A stretch of DNA of 64,000 bases from contig NZ_APMH01000001.1 of NCBI RefSeq assembly GCF_000359585.1, positions 145,964 to 209,963 of the forward strand, read 5' to 3'. Source of the DNA: Clostridium tyrobutyricum DSM 2637 = ATCC 25755 = JCM 11008 (GTDB lineage: Bacteria; Bacillota; Clostridia; Clostridiales; Clostridiaceae). The notes beneath the pieces are model-generated. The model did not search any database, was not told the DNA's origin, and was given only the letters and a program-made list of their open reading frames with translations. The position numbers were made by a program, and so were the translations under genes. Below are positions 9,169 to 18,248 of this stretch, piece by piece; position 1 is the stretch's first letter, and each line of letters starts with the position of its first letter.

Positions 9169-10941
9169 TTAACTATGAACTTTTTGCTCTGTATTACCAA
9201 CTGGGTTATTTACCATATTAAGTGCTCTATTGTCAACAGCCAGAGCAGCTTCTTTAATTGCCTCTCCCACTGTTGGATGAGCATGTATAGTAGTAACTAT
9301 CTCATCTACAGTAGCCTCAAGCCTCAATGCCAGAGCAGCTTCAGTTATAAGGTCCGTAGCTCTGGGTCCAAATATATGAATCCCTAAAACTTCATCATAT
9401 TCCCTGCTTGCTATTATCTTGACAACTCCATCGGTTTCATTCATTATCATTGATTTTCCATTTGCCGATAATGGAAATTTTCCTACTTTATAATCTATAC
9501 CCTTCTCTTTTGCCTGCTCTTCAGTAATGCCTACAGCTGCTATTTCAGGCTTTGTATATACACAAGCCGGCACAGTCTTATAATCCATTTTGCTATTCTG
9601 TCCCATTATATTTTCTGCTGCCACAACCCCCTGTTCTGATGCTACATGTGCAAGCATGTTTTTTCCTGTACAATCTCCTATTGCATATACATTTCCTAAA
9701 TTTGTTTTCATACTATTGTCTACAGAAATTTTTCCCCTTTCTGTTTTAATTCCTATACCTTCTGCATTCAATCCTTCTATATTTGCATACCTTCCTATGG
9801 CAACTAATACTTTTTCAGCTTCTACACTTAAGTTTTCACTACCTTTTACAAAATTGACCTTTAGTCCATTTTTACTGTTTTCTATCTTGGCCACCTTGCA
9901 GCCACTATTTATAGTTATACCTTCTTTAGCTAATTTTGACCTGACAAGCTCTGAAATCTCCCTATCTATTGGCGGCAAAATATATGGAAGCATTTCTACG
10001 ATAGTTACCTTGCAGCCCAGTGAATTAAATATATTTGCAAATTCTATTCCTATTACTCCTCCTCCTATGATTGCCAGACTATCAGGTATTGAATTAAGGC
10101 TCAATGCTCCTGTACTGTCAATTACTCCATCCAGATCTGTTCCTGGAATTGGAGGTATAAATGGCAGAGAACCTGTTGCAATTATTGCATTATCAAAACC
10201 GATTGCTTGGGTTTGCCCATTTTCAGCTGTTACTGACAGCGAATTTCTGGATTGTAATTTTGCAGATCCTTTTACTACTTTTACTTTATTGAAAGCAAGG
10301 AGTCCTCCAACACCTGATACAAGTTTCTTGACTACTTTACCCTTTCTTTTTTGAAGGTTTTGCCAGTTTACTGTTACTTGCCCATTTATATCAATTCCCA
10401 AATCACTGCTGTTTTTTACTTCAGTAAACACCTCAGCTGAATGCAATAAAACTTTAGTAGGAATACATCCTACATTTAAACATGTACCTCCAAGTGGACC
10501 TTTTTCCACTACAGTTACTTCAGCTCCAAGTTGTGCTGCACGAATAGCTGCTATATAACCACCTGGTCCTCCTCCAATAACTACCACTTTCTTATGATCC
10601 TTTGAAGGTGATGTTTTGAACTCAACTTTCTTATCTGAAACTGGAACTTCAGATTTCACTTCTCCAACACCTGCCTGTTCCAATAAACCTGAAATGTCCT
10701 CATCTATACCTGCAACTATTGCTACTGGTTCAAGACATTTAACCGTATCTCCTTCTTGTGCAAATACCTTTCTGAGAACTCCACCTTCTTTTGCTTCAAC
10801 TTCATTTGTCAATTTATCTGTTGTCACATCAAAGAGAACCTCTCCTTTTTTTATTTCTTCTCCTTCACTTTTATGCCAGGTTTCTATTTCACCTTCTTCC
10901 ATAGTTAATCCAAGTTTCGGCATAACTACCAACCAACTCAT
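9169..10941 (-). CDS. acoL: Acetoin dehydrogenase complex E3, dihydrolipoyl dehydrogenase with an N-terminal lipoyl domain
   Basis: This E3 reoxidises dihydrolipoamide with FAD and passes electrons to NAD+. The start is taken at the ATG complementary to 10939-10941, 7 nt after AGGAGG, rather than the TTG two codons upstream; this gives 590 residues. Residues 1-80 are a lipoyl domain with the modified Lys43 in TTDKLTNEV. The flavoprotein begins near residue 118: KVVVIGGGPGGYIAA, the redox disulfide GGTCLNVGCIPTK, the NAD-binding IIGGGVIGIEFA and the C-terminal HAHPTVGEA with the active-site His. It is the last gene of acoABCL. The lipoyl domain is about 90 percent identical to that of E2 next door. 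Confidence 0.95.
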   Translation of the reverse strand: MSWLVVMPKLGLTMEEGEIETWHKSEGEEIKKGEVLFDVTTDKLTNEVEAKEGGVLRKVFAQEGDTVKCLEPVAIVAGIDEDISGLLEQAGVGEVKSEVPVSDKKVEFKTSPSKDHKKVVVIGGGPGGYIAAIRAAQLGAEVTVVEKGPLGGTCLNVGCIPTKVLLHSAEVFTEVKNSSDLGIDINGQVTVNWQNLQKRKGKVVKKLVSGVGGLLAFNKVKVVKGSAKLQSRNSLSVTAENGQTQAIGFDNAIIATGSLPFIPPIPGTDLDGVIDSTGALSLNSIPDSLAIIGGGVIGIEFANIFNSLGCKVTIVEMLPYILPPIDREISELVRSKLAKEGITINSGCKVAKIENSKNGLKVNFVKGSENLSVEAEKVLVAIGRYANIEGLNAEGIGIKTERGKISVDNSMKTNLGNVYAIGDCTGKNMLAHVASEQGVVAAENIMGQNSKMDYKTVPACVYTKPEIAAVGITEEQAKEKGIDYKVGKFPLSANGKSMIMNETDGVVKIIASREYDEVLGIHIFGPRATDLITEAALALRLEATVDEIVTTIHAHPTVGEAIKEAALAVDNRALNMVNNPVGNTEQKVHS

Positions 10942-10984
10942 AAACAACCCTCCTAAATCCTATTTCATAAATTTTTAATAGTAA

Positions 10985-12337
10985 TTACAGTAATAATAAC
11001 TCAGGTTTTTCTATATATTCTTTAATTTTTGCCAGGAATTGTGCTGCATAAGCACCGTCTATAGCTCTATGATCCGCTGTAAGGGATAGATTCATAAGAG
11101 GTTTTATAATTACTTTCCCATCTTCTACCACAGGAGTCTCACATATCCTGTTAACTCCAAGTATAGCTACTTCCGGCTGATTTATAATAGGAGAGAAGGT
11201 ATCTATACCATACATTCCAAGGTTTGTTATAGTAAACGTAGCACCTCCCATATCATCTGGACCAAGCTTGTTTTCTTTGGCTTTTTTTGCAAGTTCCTTG
11301 AACTCTACTGAAAGTTCTTTCAACCCTTTTTTATCCGAATCTTTTACAACTGGTACTATAAGGCCTTCATCCAGTGCAACTGCAACACCCATATTTACAT
11401 AGTTCTTTAATATAAATGAATCTCCTGAAATAGAACAATTTACAAGTGGAAACTGTTTCAAAACCACAGATACTATCTTTATAAGCAAATCGGTATAAGT
11501 TACTTTGCATATATCTTTAATGTGATTTTTAAATCTCTTTAATTCTGAAGTATCAACACTCATATTATAGGTTACAGTAGGTGAAGTACGTACACTTTCA
11601 CTCATTCTCTTGGCAATAACTTTTCTCATAGGTGACATCTTTATTATTTTTTCACCATTTATTGGCTCACCTACTTGACTTGTATCAATTTCTGATAATT
11701 TTTGAATCTGTACTTCATCTGCCTTTGCAAATTTCAATACATCTTCCTTCATGATTCTTCCATCTTTATTTATCTTGTTCAAGTCAACATTAAGTTTTTC
11801 TGCCAATTTTCTTGCTACCGGTGAAACTTTAATCCTATTGCTTTCGATATATTGCTCTACATCATTCTTTACTATCCTGCCCATGGGGCCTGTACCTGTT
11901 ATAAGTTCAAAATCCACATTGTTCTGAAGGGCAATTTTTTTTGCTATTGGTGATATTTTTATCCTTCCCTCTCTTTTAACAGGTACGCTCTCAGCTTCGT
12001 GCATCTCATTTTTATCCGATACCGGTGATACAGTCTCTTTTGGTTGTATTTCATCACCATCTATATTCACTTCCTGGAGAAGTCCTGAAATATCCTCATT
12101 CTTACCGGCAATTATAGCTACAGGATCAAGACACTTAACCGTATCTCCCTCCTGTGCAAATATTTTTCGGAGTACTCCACTTTCCTTTGCTTCAACTTCA
12201 TTAGTTAACTTGTCTGTTGTAACGTCAAAGAGAATCTCTCCTTTTTTTACTTCCTCTCCTTCACCTTTATGCCAAGTTTCTATTTCACCTTCTTCCATAG
12301 TTAATCCAAGTTTCGGCATTACTATTAAGGAACTCAT
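10985..12337 (-). CDS. acoC: Acetoin dehydrogenase complex E2, dihydrolipoamide acetyltransferase
   Basis: E2 transfers the acetyl group made from acetoin to CoA, giving acetyl-CoA. The ATG complementary to 12335-12337 follows GGGAGG by 7 nt and is chosen over an upstream TTG; this gives 450 residues. There is one lipoyl domain (residues 1-80, Lys43). Two peripheral-subunit-binding motifs follow in tandem (ISPIAKKIALQNNVD...GRIVKNDV and VSPVARKLAEKLNVD...GRIMKEDV), then the catalytic acyltransferase domain with the terminal HRAIDGA motif. Having two subunit-binding domains is seen in some clostridial E2 proteins. It lies 43 bp upstream of acoL. Confidence 0.95.
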   Translation of the reverse strand: MSSLIVMPKLGLTMEEGEIETWHKGEGEEVKKGEILFDVTTDKLTNEVEAKESGVLRKIFAQEGDTVKCLDPVAIIAGKNEDISGLLQEVNIDGDEIQPKETVSPVSDKNEMHEAESVPVKREGRIKISPIAKKIALQNNVDFELITGTGPMGRIVKNDVEQYIESNRIKVSPVARKLAEKLNVDLNKINKDGRIMKEDVLKFAKADEVQIQKLSEIDTSQVGEPINGEKIIKMSPMRKVIAKRMSESVRTSPTVTYNMSVDTSELKRFKNHIKDICKVTYTDLLIKIVSVVLKQFPLVNCSISGDSFILKNYVNMGVAVALDEGLIVPVVKDSDKKGLKELSVEFKELAKKAKENKLGPDDMGGATFTITNLGMYGIDTFSPIINQPEVAILGVNRICETPVVEDGKVIIKPLMNLSLTADHRAIDGAYAAQFLAKIKEYIEKPELLLL

Positions 12338-12352
12338 AAATACACCTCCCAA

Positions 12353-12451
12353 TCATTTTATAAAGAACAAATATCAAAGTTCAAAGTTCAAATATCAAAA
12401 TAGTGATTTACTGAATTACATGATATCTGTTCTTTATTCTTTAAACTCTGT
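12353..12451. repeat. Short tandem/mirror repeats between acoB and acoC
   Basis: The 100-bp gap holds near-repeats of CAAATATCAAAGTTCAAAG and CAAATATCAAAATAG, then TGTTCTTTATTCTTTAAAC. No hairpin or open frame is evident. This may be a fragment of a dispersed non-coding repeat; the window has no second copy that I can see. Confidence 0.3.
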
Positions 12452-13423
12452 CTAAAATAGTCCTTTAACAGCAGTAATTATCTTATTTGAATTAGGTATT
12501 ACGTAGCTCTCGAGTTTCGGTGCAAATGGTATTGGTAAATTATAAGTCCCTATTCTAGCTACAGGAGCATCTAAATAGTCAAATACTTCTTCACTTATAA
12601 CTGCTGAAATCTCTCCACCGAATCCGCCTCTTTTAGTTTCTTCAGTAACAACTACTGCCCTGTTTGTTTTCTTTATGGAATTGAATACAGTTTCCTTATC
12701 AAATGGATACAGAGTTCTTGGATCTATTACTTCAGCTTCAATTCCTTCTTTGGAAAGTCTATTTGCTGCTGAAAGTGCCTCATGAACCATTCTCCCTGTT
12801 GCAATTATTGTAACGTCTTTTCCTTCTCTTTTAACGTCTGCAACTCCAAATGGTATTGGCTTACCGTTCTCCTCAACTTCTCCTTTTTTAGCATATAGAA
12901 CTTTATGCTCGATAAATATAACCGGATTATCATCATCTATAGCTGTAAGCATTAGGCCATATGCATCTTTTGCAGTAGATGGATATGCAACTTTAAGGCC
13001 TGGTACATGAGTAACCCATGCTTCCAGTGACTGTGAATGTTGTGCTGCTGCTTGAGTTCCTGCACCACATGGAACCCTGACTACCATGGGGAGTTTTATT
13101 TTTCCACCGAACATATATCTCATTTTTGCCGCTTGATTTGCAAGCATATCCATTCCAACAGTTAGAAAATCTATGAACATCAGTTCAGCAATTGGTCTCA
13201 GTCCTGTTGCGGATGCTCCAATTGCACATCCTATAATAGCTCCTTCTGAAATAGGGGTATCTCTAACTCTCATTTCTCCAAATTCTTCATGCATTCCCTG
13301 ACTTACTCCAAAACAACCTCCAAAAGGTCCTACATCTTCACCAAACAGTAGTACATTCTTATCTTCTCTCATTCTAGTAGACATGGCATCTCTTATGGCC
13401 TGTGAATAGGTTATTTTTTTCAT
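12452..13423 (-). CDS. acoB: Acetoin dehydrogenase E1 beta subunit
   Basis: This is the beta chain of the thiamine-diphosphate-dependent E1, which cleaves acetoin to acetaldehyde and a hydroxyethyl-TPP that is passed to lipoyl-E2. The ATG complementary to 13421-13423, with GAGGGGG 9 nt upstream, starts 323 residues. The protein begins with the E1-beta pattern YSQAIRDAM. It continues with LFGEDVGPFGG, RVRDTPISEGAIIGCAIGA and, near the C-terminus, VVTEETKRGGFGGEI. It begins 1 bp after the acoA stop codon, so the two subunits are probably translationally coupled. The 99-bp gap to acoC is the largest in the operon. Confidence 0.95.
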   Translation of the reverse strand: MKKITYSQAIRDAMSTRMREDKNVLLFGEDVGPFGGCFGVSQGMHEEFGEMRVRDTPISEGAIIGCAIGASATGLRPIAELMFIDFLTVGMDMLANQAAKMRYMFGGKIKLPMVVRVPCGAGTQAAAQHSQSLEAWVTHVPGLKVAYPSTAKDAYGLMLTAIDDDNPVIFIEHKVLYAKKGEVEENGKPIPFGVADVKREGKDVTIIATGRMVHEALSAANRLSKEGIEAEVIDPRTLYPFDKETVFNSIKKTNRAVVVTEETKRGGFGGEISAVISEEVFDYLDAPVARIGTYNLPIPFAPKLESYVIPNSNKIITAVKGLF

Positions 13424-13424
13424 G

Positions 13425-14420
13425 TTAATCAACCCCCTCTTTCATATCAGTATATACGTCTTCAAATACTGAATTTAATTCTGGTTCAGGACTTTTATCT
13501 GCAAATTCCACTGCTTCTTTAATCTGATCATCAACTGACTTCTGAACTTTTTTCAACTCGTCTTCACTGGCAATATTATTTTCAACAAGGTATTTTTCAA
13601 ATCTTGGAATAGGATCTTTTTTAAGCCACTCTTCCTGTTCTTCCTTTGGTTTATAATTTGCTGCATCACCTTCGAAATGTCCCCTCTGACGATAAGTTTT
13701 GCACTCTATAAGAGTTGGTCCTTCTCCATTTCTTGCTCTTTCCACAGCTGTTTTGGAAGCTTCATAGACTGCAACAGGATCATTGCCATCTACTGTTACT
13801 CCAGGTATGCCATAAGCTTTCGCCCTATCAGCTACATTTTTAATATTCTGATGTCTCTTTTGACTTACTGAAATTCCATATCCGTTATTTTCACATACGT
13901 AGACAACAGGCAGTTTCCATACACTTGCCATATTTAAAGATTCATGAAATGTACCCTGATTTGTAGAAGCATCACCAAAGAAACATACTGCAACCTGGTC
14001 AGTTCCCCTGTACTGTGCACTCATACCTGCTCCTACTACTATATCGTGACCTGCTCCTACTATACCATTTGCACCCAATATTCCTTTAGTTGCATCGGCA
14101 ATATGCATTGATCCACCTTTTCCTTTACAGTAACCTGTAGATTTTCCGAAAAGCTCAGCCATCATATATTTCAAATCCCCACCTTTGGCAATTATATGAC
14201 CATGTCCTCTATGGGTACTTGTAATATAATCAGAATCCTTAAGATTTTCACATACACCTGAAGCTATAGCTTCCTCTCCTATATATAGATGAACAAAACC
14301 TGGAATTTTTCCTTCCGCAAAAGAATTCATTGCCACAGTTTCAAAAGCCCTTATTTTTAGCATTTTATCATAGATATCCATAAGTTTGCTGGAATCTATC
14401 CTCTCTTTTACATTTTCCAA
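13425..14420 (-). CDS. acoA: Acetoin dehydrogenase E1 alpha subunit
   Basis: This alpha chain of the E1 heterotetramer binds thiamine diphosphate. The likely start is TTG at 14420, 7 nt after GGGAGG, giving 331 residues; an in-frame upstream codon at 14435 overlaps the ribosome-binding site. Typical E1-alpha segments are present: IRAFE near the start, GFVHLYIGEEAIASGVC, TSTHRGHGH, and the TPP-binding stretch FFGDASTNQGTFHESLNMA...CENN. The usual GDG reads GDA here. It is the first gene of the operon, about 85 bp downstream of a -24/-12 promoter. Confidence 0.95.
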   Translation of the reverse strand: MENVKERIDSSKLMDIYDKMLKIRAFETVAMNSFAEGKIPGFVHLYIGEEAIASGVCENLKDSDYITSTHRGHGHIIAKGGDLKYMMAELFGKSTGYCKGKGGSMHIADATKGILGANGIVGAGHDIVVGAGMSAQYRGTDQVAVCFFGDASTNQGTFHESLNMASVWKLPVVYVCENNGYGISVSQKRHQNIKNVADRAKAYGIPGVTVDGNDPVAVYEASKTAVERARNGEGPTLIECKTYRQRGHFEGDAANYKPKEEQEEWLKKDPIPRFEKYLVENNIASEDELKKVQKSVDDQIKEAVEFADKSPEPELNSVFEDVYTDMKEGVD

Positions 14421-14504
14421 AACAATCCCTCCCAAATCAATAATATTTATTGAATAAACGATTTCAAAGTTGTTGATTAATTTTATCTTGCACTTATTTA
14501 CTTC

Positions 14505-14521
14505 AGCAAATCCTATGCCAA
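14505..14521 (-). promoter_or_regulatory. Sigma-54 (-24/-12) promoter of acoABCL
   Basis: The minus strand reads TTGGCATAGGATTTGCT, a near-exact match to TTGGCAC-N5-TTGCW with the invariant GG (14518-14519) and GC (14506-14507) spaced 10 bp apart. Transcription would start about 12 bp further on, near 14494. The gene for a sigma-54 activator lies directly upstream, which supports the site functionally. Confidence 0.88.
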
Positions 14522-14555
14522 ACTCAAAGGCCTTGTAAACTCCTAATATATATTT

Positions 14556-14575
14556 TTACAATATACGGTATGTAA
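14556..14575. promoter_or_regulatory. Possible AcoR enhancer site
   Basis: TTACA and TGTAA half-sites 10 bp apart form an imperfect inverted repeat about 40 bp upstream of the -24 box. The spacing from the promoter is short for an enhancer-binding protein, so this is tentative. Confidence 0.25.
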
Positions 14576-14590
14576 TCGTTTTGGGAAAAA

Positions 14591-14640
14591 TTTATGCCAT
14601 AGTGGGAAATTTAAACTTTTTTCCCATTATGGCATTTAAA
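14591..14640 (-). terminator. Intrinsic terminator of acoR
   Basis: TGCCATAGTGGGAAA and TTTCCCATTATGGCA form a 15-bp stem with one G-T pair, extended by outer A-T pairs. It lies just past the acoR stop and is followed on the minus strand by TTTTTCCC. It separates acoR from the aco promoter. Confidence 0.75.
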
Positions 14641-14657
14641 CAGCATACCTACTTAAA

Positions 14658-16616
14658 TTAATTTTCTTCTATATCAAGATTATATCTTTTTATCTTTCTA
14701 TATAGTGTAGATTTACCTACATCAATCAACTTGCTTGCCTTCACTACATTTCCATTGCAGTATTTCAGTGCTTTTATAATATGTTCCTTTTCAATCTGTT
14801 CCATCGTTTGAATTTTAACAGCAGATTCTGTATCCCCACAATCAATACACTTTATAGTATGCTTAGTAATATCCTTAATATAGTCTGGTACAAGTTCTCC
14901 AGATATAACTCCATCTTTTGCTAGATAATAGGACCTCTGAACTACATTTTCCAGTTCTCTTACATTACCAGGCCATTTATAATTTTTAAGCACATCAAAA
15001 AAACTTTTATCAACATATTCGGTTTTGAGAGGATTTTTACTATTTAATTTATCTAGAAATGATTTTATAAAAAGTGGTACATCTTCTTTTCTTTCTCTTA
15101 AAGGAATTAATTTTATGTTAAATACATTCAATCTGAAGTACAGATCACTTCTAAAGCTCTTTTTATCTACTTCTTTAATTAGATCCCTATTTGTTGCCGC
15201 CACTACCCTCACATTTAAATTTCTCTCAAATTTTCCTCCAATTCTTGTAATTGTATGATTATCCAAAACTCTTAATAGCTTAGACTGTATTTCAAGAGGA
15301 AGTTCTCCAATCTCATCCAAAAATATGGTTCCTCCATTTGCTAGTTCAAACTTTCCAGGGTTTCCTTCTTTGGATGCACCTGTAAAAGATCCCTTTTCAT
15401 ATCCAAAAAGTTCACTTTCTACAAGATCCTTCGGGAGAGCTGCACAGTTTATTGCAACAAAAGGCCCTTCACTCCTTCTGCTTGCATTATGAATTGAATG
15501 TGCAAACAATTCCTTTCCAGTTCCGCTTTCTCCTGTTATAAGTACGGTACATTCATTTTGTGCTATACTCTTTGCATCCCTGATTATATTTTTCATTTTA
15601 ACATTATCTGTAAGTATATTTTCAAAATCATATTTAGAAGAAAACCCAGCTATCCTATTTACAAGATTACGCATACTGTCAGCCTTCTTTATAAGCACTA
15701 CAAAACCAATATTATTCTCATTCATTGACACAGGAGTTACATCTATATTACATTCTATTCTTCTCTTTTTTATGTGCAGACTTATCTCCCTATAAGTAAT
15801 CCTGTTATTGTTATTTGAATCATACATATCATTTTTAATATCATTGAGTAAAATTTCTATATCCAATTTATTCATTTCATCTTTTGATATCTTTAGTATT
15901 CTGCAAATTTTATCATTGAAATACTTCAATCTTAAATCATTATCTATAACTAATATCCCCTCATTAATTGAATTAAAAGCTGCTTCCGTCCATTTTCTGT
16001 GCTCTGCTATAACAAATTGTTCCTGTATAGTATTGGAAGCTTCTACTACTATACCTAATGTATGGGTATGAAAATCTCCAAATCCCCCTGACAAATCAAT
16101 ACATCCTATTATTTTGCCTTTGCTATCATGTATAGGTGCAGCAGAACAAGTCCATTTATGTTGTCTGTTGCAGTAATGCTCGGCTCCCAGGGTTTGAATT
16201 GGCTTGTTTAAATAAATACATGTTCCAATGGCATTTGTTCCAACATCTTTCTCCAGCCATCTGCGTCCTTCAAGAAAATCCAGGTCTCTATTATCATTCA
16301 TTATCTTCTCATTTCCAATTATTTTTAATATAACTGCATTTTCATCTGTTAATATAATAGAATAGTTGGTTTCTTTTAAAACATCATATAAATTAAGCAT
16401 TATAGGCAATGCAATTTGTATAAGCTCTTTTTTTAATGACAATACATTGTCAAATTCACTTTTAGACAGTAATTTAACTTTCTTCATATTAACATCTACA
16501 CCATAGTTTTTACACCTAATCCATGAATTCAAAATATCAGGTCTTACACTGCTGGGTATGTCATTAAACTTTATAAAATTATTTCTCTGATCTTCAATTT
16601 TCTCTAAATACTTCAT
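14658..16616 (-). CDS. acoR: Sigma-54-dependent activator of acetoin catabolism
   Basis: The 652-residue protein has a GAF-like sensor in the first ~200 residues and a PAS domain near 205-310. The AAA+ sigma-54 interaction domain (about 335-560) shows Walker A GESGTGKE, the RNA-polymerase contact loop GSFTGA (Ser for the usual Ala), Walker B GGTIFLDEIGELP and the arginine-finger region FRSDLYFRLNVF. The C-terminal Fis-type helix-turn-helix reads GNVVKASKLIDVGKSTLYRKIKRY. Position next to a -24/-12 promoter and acoABCL identifies it as AcoR, which responds to acetoin in relatives. It probably has its own sigma-A promoter, because the aco promoter lies downstream. Confidence 0.93.
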   Translation of the reverse strand: MKYLEKIEDQRNNFIKFNDIPSSVRPDILNSWIRCKNYGVDVNMKKVKLLSKSEFDNVLSLKKELIQIALPIMLNLYDVLKETNYSIILTDENAVILKIIGNEKIMNDNRDLDFLEGRRWLEKDVGTNAIGTCIYLNKPIQTLGAEHYCNRQHKWTCSAAPIHDSKGKIIGCIDLSGGFGDFHTHTLGIVVEASNTIQEQFVIAEHRKWTEAAFNSINEGILVIDNDLRLKYFNDKICRILKISKDEMNKLDIEILLNDIKNDMYDSNNNNRITYREISLHIKKRRIECNIDVTPVSMNENNIGFVVLIKKADSMRNLVNRIAGFSSKYDFENILTDNVKMKNIIRDAKSIAQNECTVLITGESGTGKELFAHSIHNASRRSEGPFVAINCAALPKDLVESELFGYEKGSFTGASKEGNPGKFELANGGTIFLDEIGELPLEIQSKLLRVLDNHTITRIGGKFERNLNVRVVAATNRDLIKEVDKKSFRSDLYFRLNVFNIKLIPLRERKEDVPLFIKSFLDKLNSKNPLKTEYVDKSFFDVLKNYKWPGNVRELENVVQRSYYLAKDGVISGELVPDYIKDITKHTIKCIDCGDTESAVKIQTMEQIEKEHIIKALKYCNGNVVKASKLIDVGKSTLYRKIKRYNLDIEEN

Positions 16617-16785
16617 AGATTATCCCCCTAAATTTTTAATGAAGCATAGAATATCAGCTAATTATATTATATAGTAATACTGTTTTGTTTGCTATTGTAA
16701 ATGTATTCACAGTGTAGTAAAATTTTATTATATCAATTCTATATTATAAAATATATAAAAATTTATTTGGATTGGGTTGGATATA

Positions 16786-17301
16786 ATGGTAAATAAGACG
16801 ACCAAAATGATTTTTTTAAGTTTTCTTACAGGTATAGCTTTAGTTATATATGTTTTGGAAAGTCAAATTCCTGTATTAATCCCCGGAATAAAACTTGGAC
16901 TTGCCAATATAATTTCATTGACAGCCTTGATATTATTCGGATGGAAAGAGGCACTTATAATAATGTTTCTAAGAACTTTTCTAGGTTCCATGTTTTCAGG
17001 AAGCATGTCAACTTTCATGTTCAGCATAGCTGGAGGTATACTCAGCAATGTAGTAATGATTTTATTATACAAATTCTTTAAAAATTCTTTGAGTTTGTGG
17101 GCTATAAGTATATGTGGAGCCATATTCCATAATATTGGACAACTTTTGGTAGCTGCATTTGTAATTCATGATTTAAGAATATATATATACTTACCTGTGC
17201 TTTTAATTTCAGCTGTTGTTACGGGGTATTTCATAGGTCTGTGTACAAAATTTTTATGCACAAGATTAAAAAATACAAAAGTATTCAAAAATGTACTATG
17301 A
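16786..17301 (+). CDS. Gx transporter family membrane protein (heptaprenyl diphosphate synthase component I-like)
   Basis: This protein of about 171 residues has five or six membrane helices. Its start region is characteristic of the Hpre_diP_synt_I family: IPGIKLGLANIISLTAL, followed by FLRTFLGSMFSGS and FSIAGGILSN. The family is often found beside Rnf genes in Firmicutes and resembles the substrate-binding S subunits of ECF transporters; the old name as a prenyl synthase subunit is probably wrong for it. The ATG at 16786 is preferred over TTG at 16777; the ribosome-binding site is poor either way. It is convergent with the rnf operon across a shared terminator. Confidence 0.75.
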   Translation: MVNKTTKMIFLSFLTGIALVIYVLESQIPVLIPGIKLGLANIISLTALILFGWKEALIIMFLRTFLGSMFSGSMSTFMFSIAGGILSNVVMILLYKFFKNSLSLWAISICGAIFHNIGQLLVAAFVIHDLRIYIYLPVLLISAVVTGYFIGLCTKFLCTRLKNTKVFKNVL

Positions 17302-17320
17302 GACCCTAAAATTAAAACAA

Positions 17321-17354
17321 CTTTCAAAAACAATATATTAATTATTTTTGAAAG
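17321..17354. terminator. Bidirectional terminator between the Gx transporter gene and rnfB
   Basis: Arms 17321-17334 and 17341-17354 form a 14-bp A/T-rich stem with one G-T pair. Runs of A and T on either side would allow termination from both directions. Confidence 0.7.
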
Positions 17355-17377
17355 CTGATCTTTCTACCTTACAGTTA

Positions 17378-18232
17378 CTATTTAACTGCAACTTCTTCTT
17401 TATTTTTTTGAGCATTATTTAAATTCAATAGAATCTCTTTAATGGCTCCTGTAGGACATTTAGTCAAACACTTTTCTTCAGAACATTCATTTATACAAAT
17501 TTCAGGATTTACTACAGCTAGATTATCCTCTATTTTAATTGCATTATGTTCACAATTTCTGCTGCACATTCCACATCCAAGACATCCTACAGTACAGTTT
17601 TTACGAACTTTAACACCTTTGTCATGAGAATTACACTGAACTTCCACCTTTGTACCTACTGGAATTAAAGATATTACATTTTTAGGACATACACTTGCAC
17701 ATTTTCCACATCCTATACATATATCTGTATCTATAAGTGGAATACCATTTTTGCCCATCATCATAGCATCAAAAGGACAATTTCTTACACAGGTTCCAAA
17801 TCCTATACATCCAAATGAACATCCTTTAGGACCACCCTGAAGGAGATTAGCAGCAGAACAGTCCTTTACTCCCTGATACTCATATCTTCTAGTTGCATTT
17901 TTTAAATTTCCATTACACATGACATATGCTACTTTAGGTTCCATTTCTTCAGCTGACTTTCCAGTCAACTTTGCTACCTTTTCAGCTACAGCTGCCTTTC
18001 CTGGAACACAAAGACTTGGTGACACTTCTTTATCTAAAACAACTGCTTCCGCATAAGCACGGCATCCTGCATATCCACATCCTCCACACTGTCCTTTTGG
18101 CAATTCATCCTCTACCAAATCTATAAGTGGATTGGATTCTATGGCAAATCTCTTATTTGCATATCCAAGTACAAGCCCAAATACCAATCCAATAGCTGTC
18201 ATTACAATTAATACCATAATTGCAGTATTCAT
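17378..18232 (-). CDS. rnfB: Rnf complex subunit B, polyferredoxin
   Basis: RnfB is the entry subunit for electrons from reduced ferredoxin. The 284 residues start with one membrane helix (about 3-24). A first cluster motif, C49-x2-C52-x4-C57-x17-C75, belongs to the Fe-S domain family. A long series of further cysteines follows (106, 125, 138, 142, 148, 152; 172, 175, 178, 182; 200, 213, 217, 220, 223, 227; 246, 250, 255, 259), enough for about five more [4Fe-4S] clusters. Proteobacterial RnfB is near 190 residues with three clusters, so this is the long clostridial form. It is the last gene of the operon. Confidence 0.95.
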   Translation of the reverse strand: MNTAIMVLIVMTAIGLVFGLVLGYANKRFAIESNPLIDLVEDELPKGQCGGCGYAGCRAYAEAVVLDKEVSPSLCVPGKAAVAEKVAKLTGKSAEEMEPKVAYVMCNGNLKNATRRYEYQGVKDCSAANLLQGGPKGCSFGCIGFGTCVRNCPFDAMMMGKNGIPLIDTDICIGCGKCASVCPKNVISLIPVGTKVEVQCNSHDKGVKVRKNCTVGCLGCGMCSRNCEHNAIKIEDNLAVVNPEICINECSEEKCLTKCPTGAIKEILLNLNNAQKNKEEVAVK

Positions 18233-18248
18233 GATTAAAATCCCCTTT

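Noticed and set aside
9590..10354. 254-codon open frame antisense to acoL
   Set aside because: The opposite strand encodes well-conserved lipoamide dehydrogenase motifs; the antisense frame has low-complexity composition, no ribosome-binding site and no recognisable domain.
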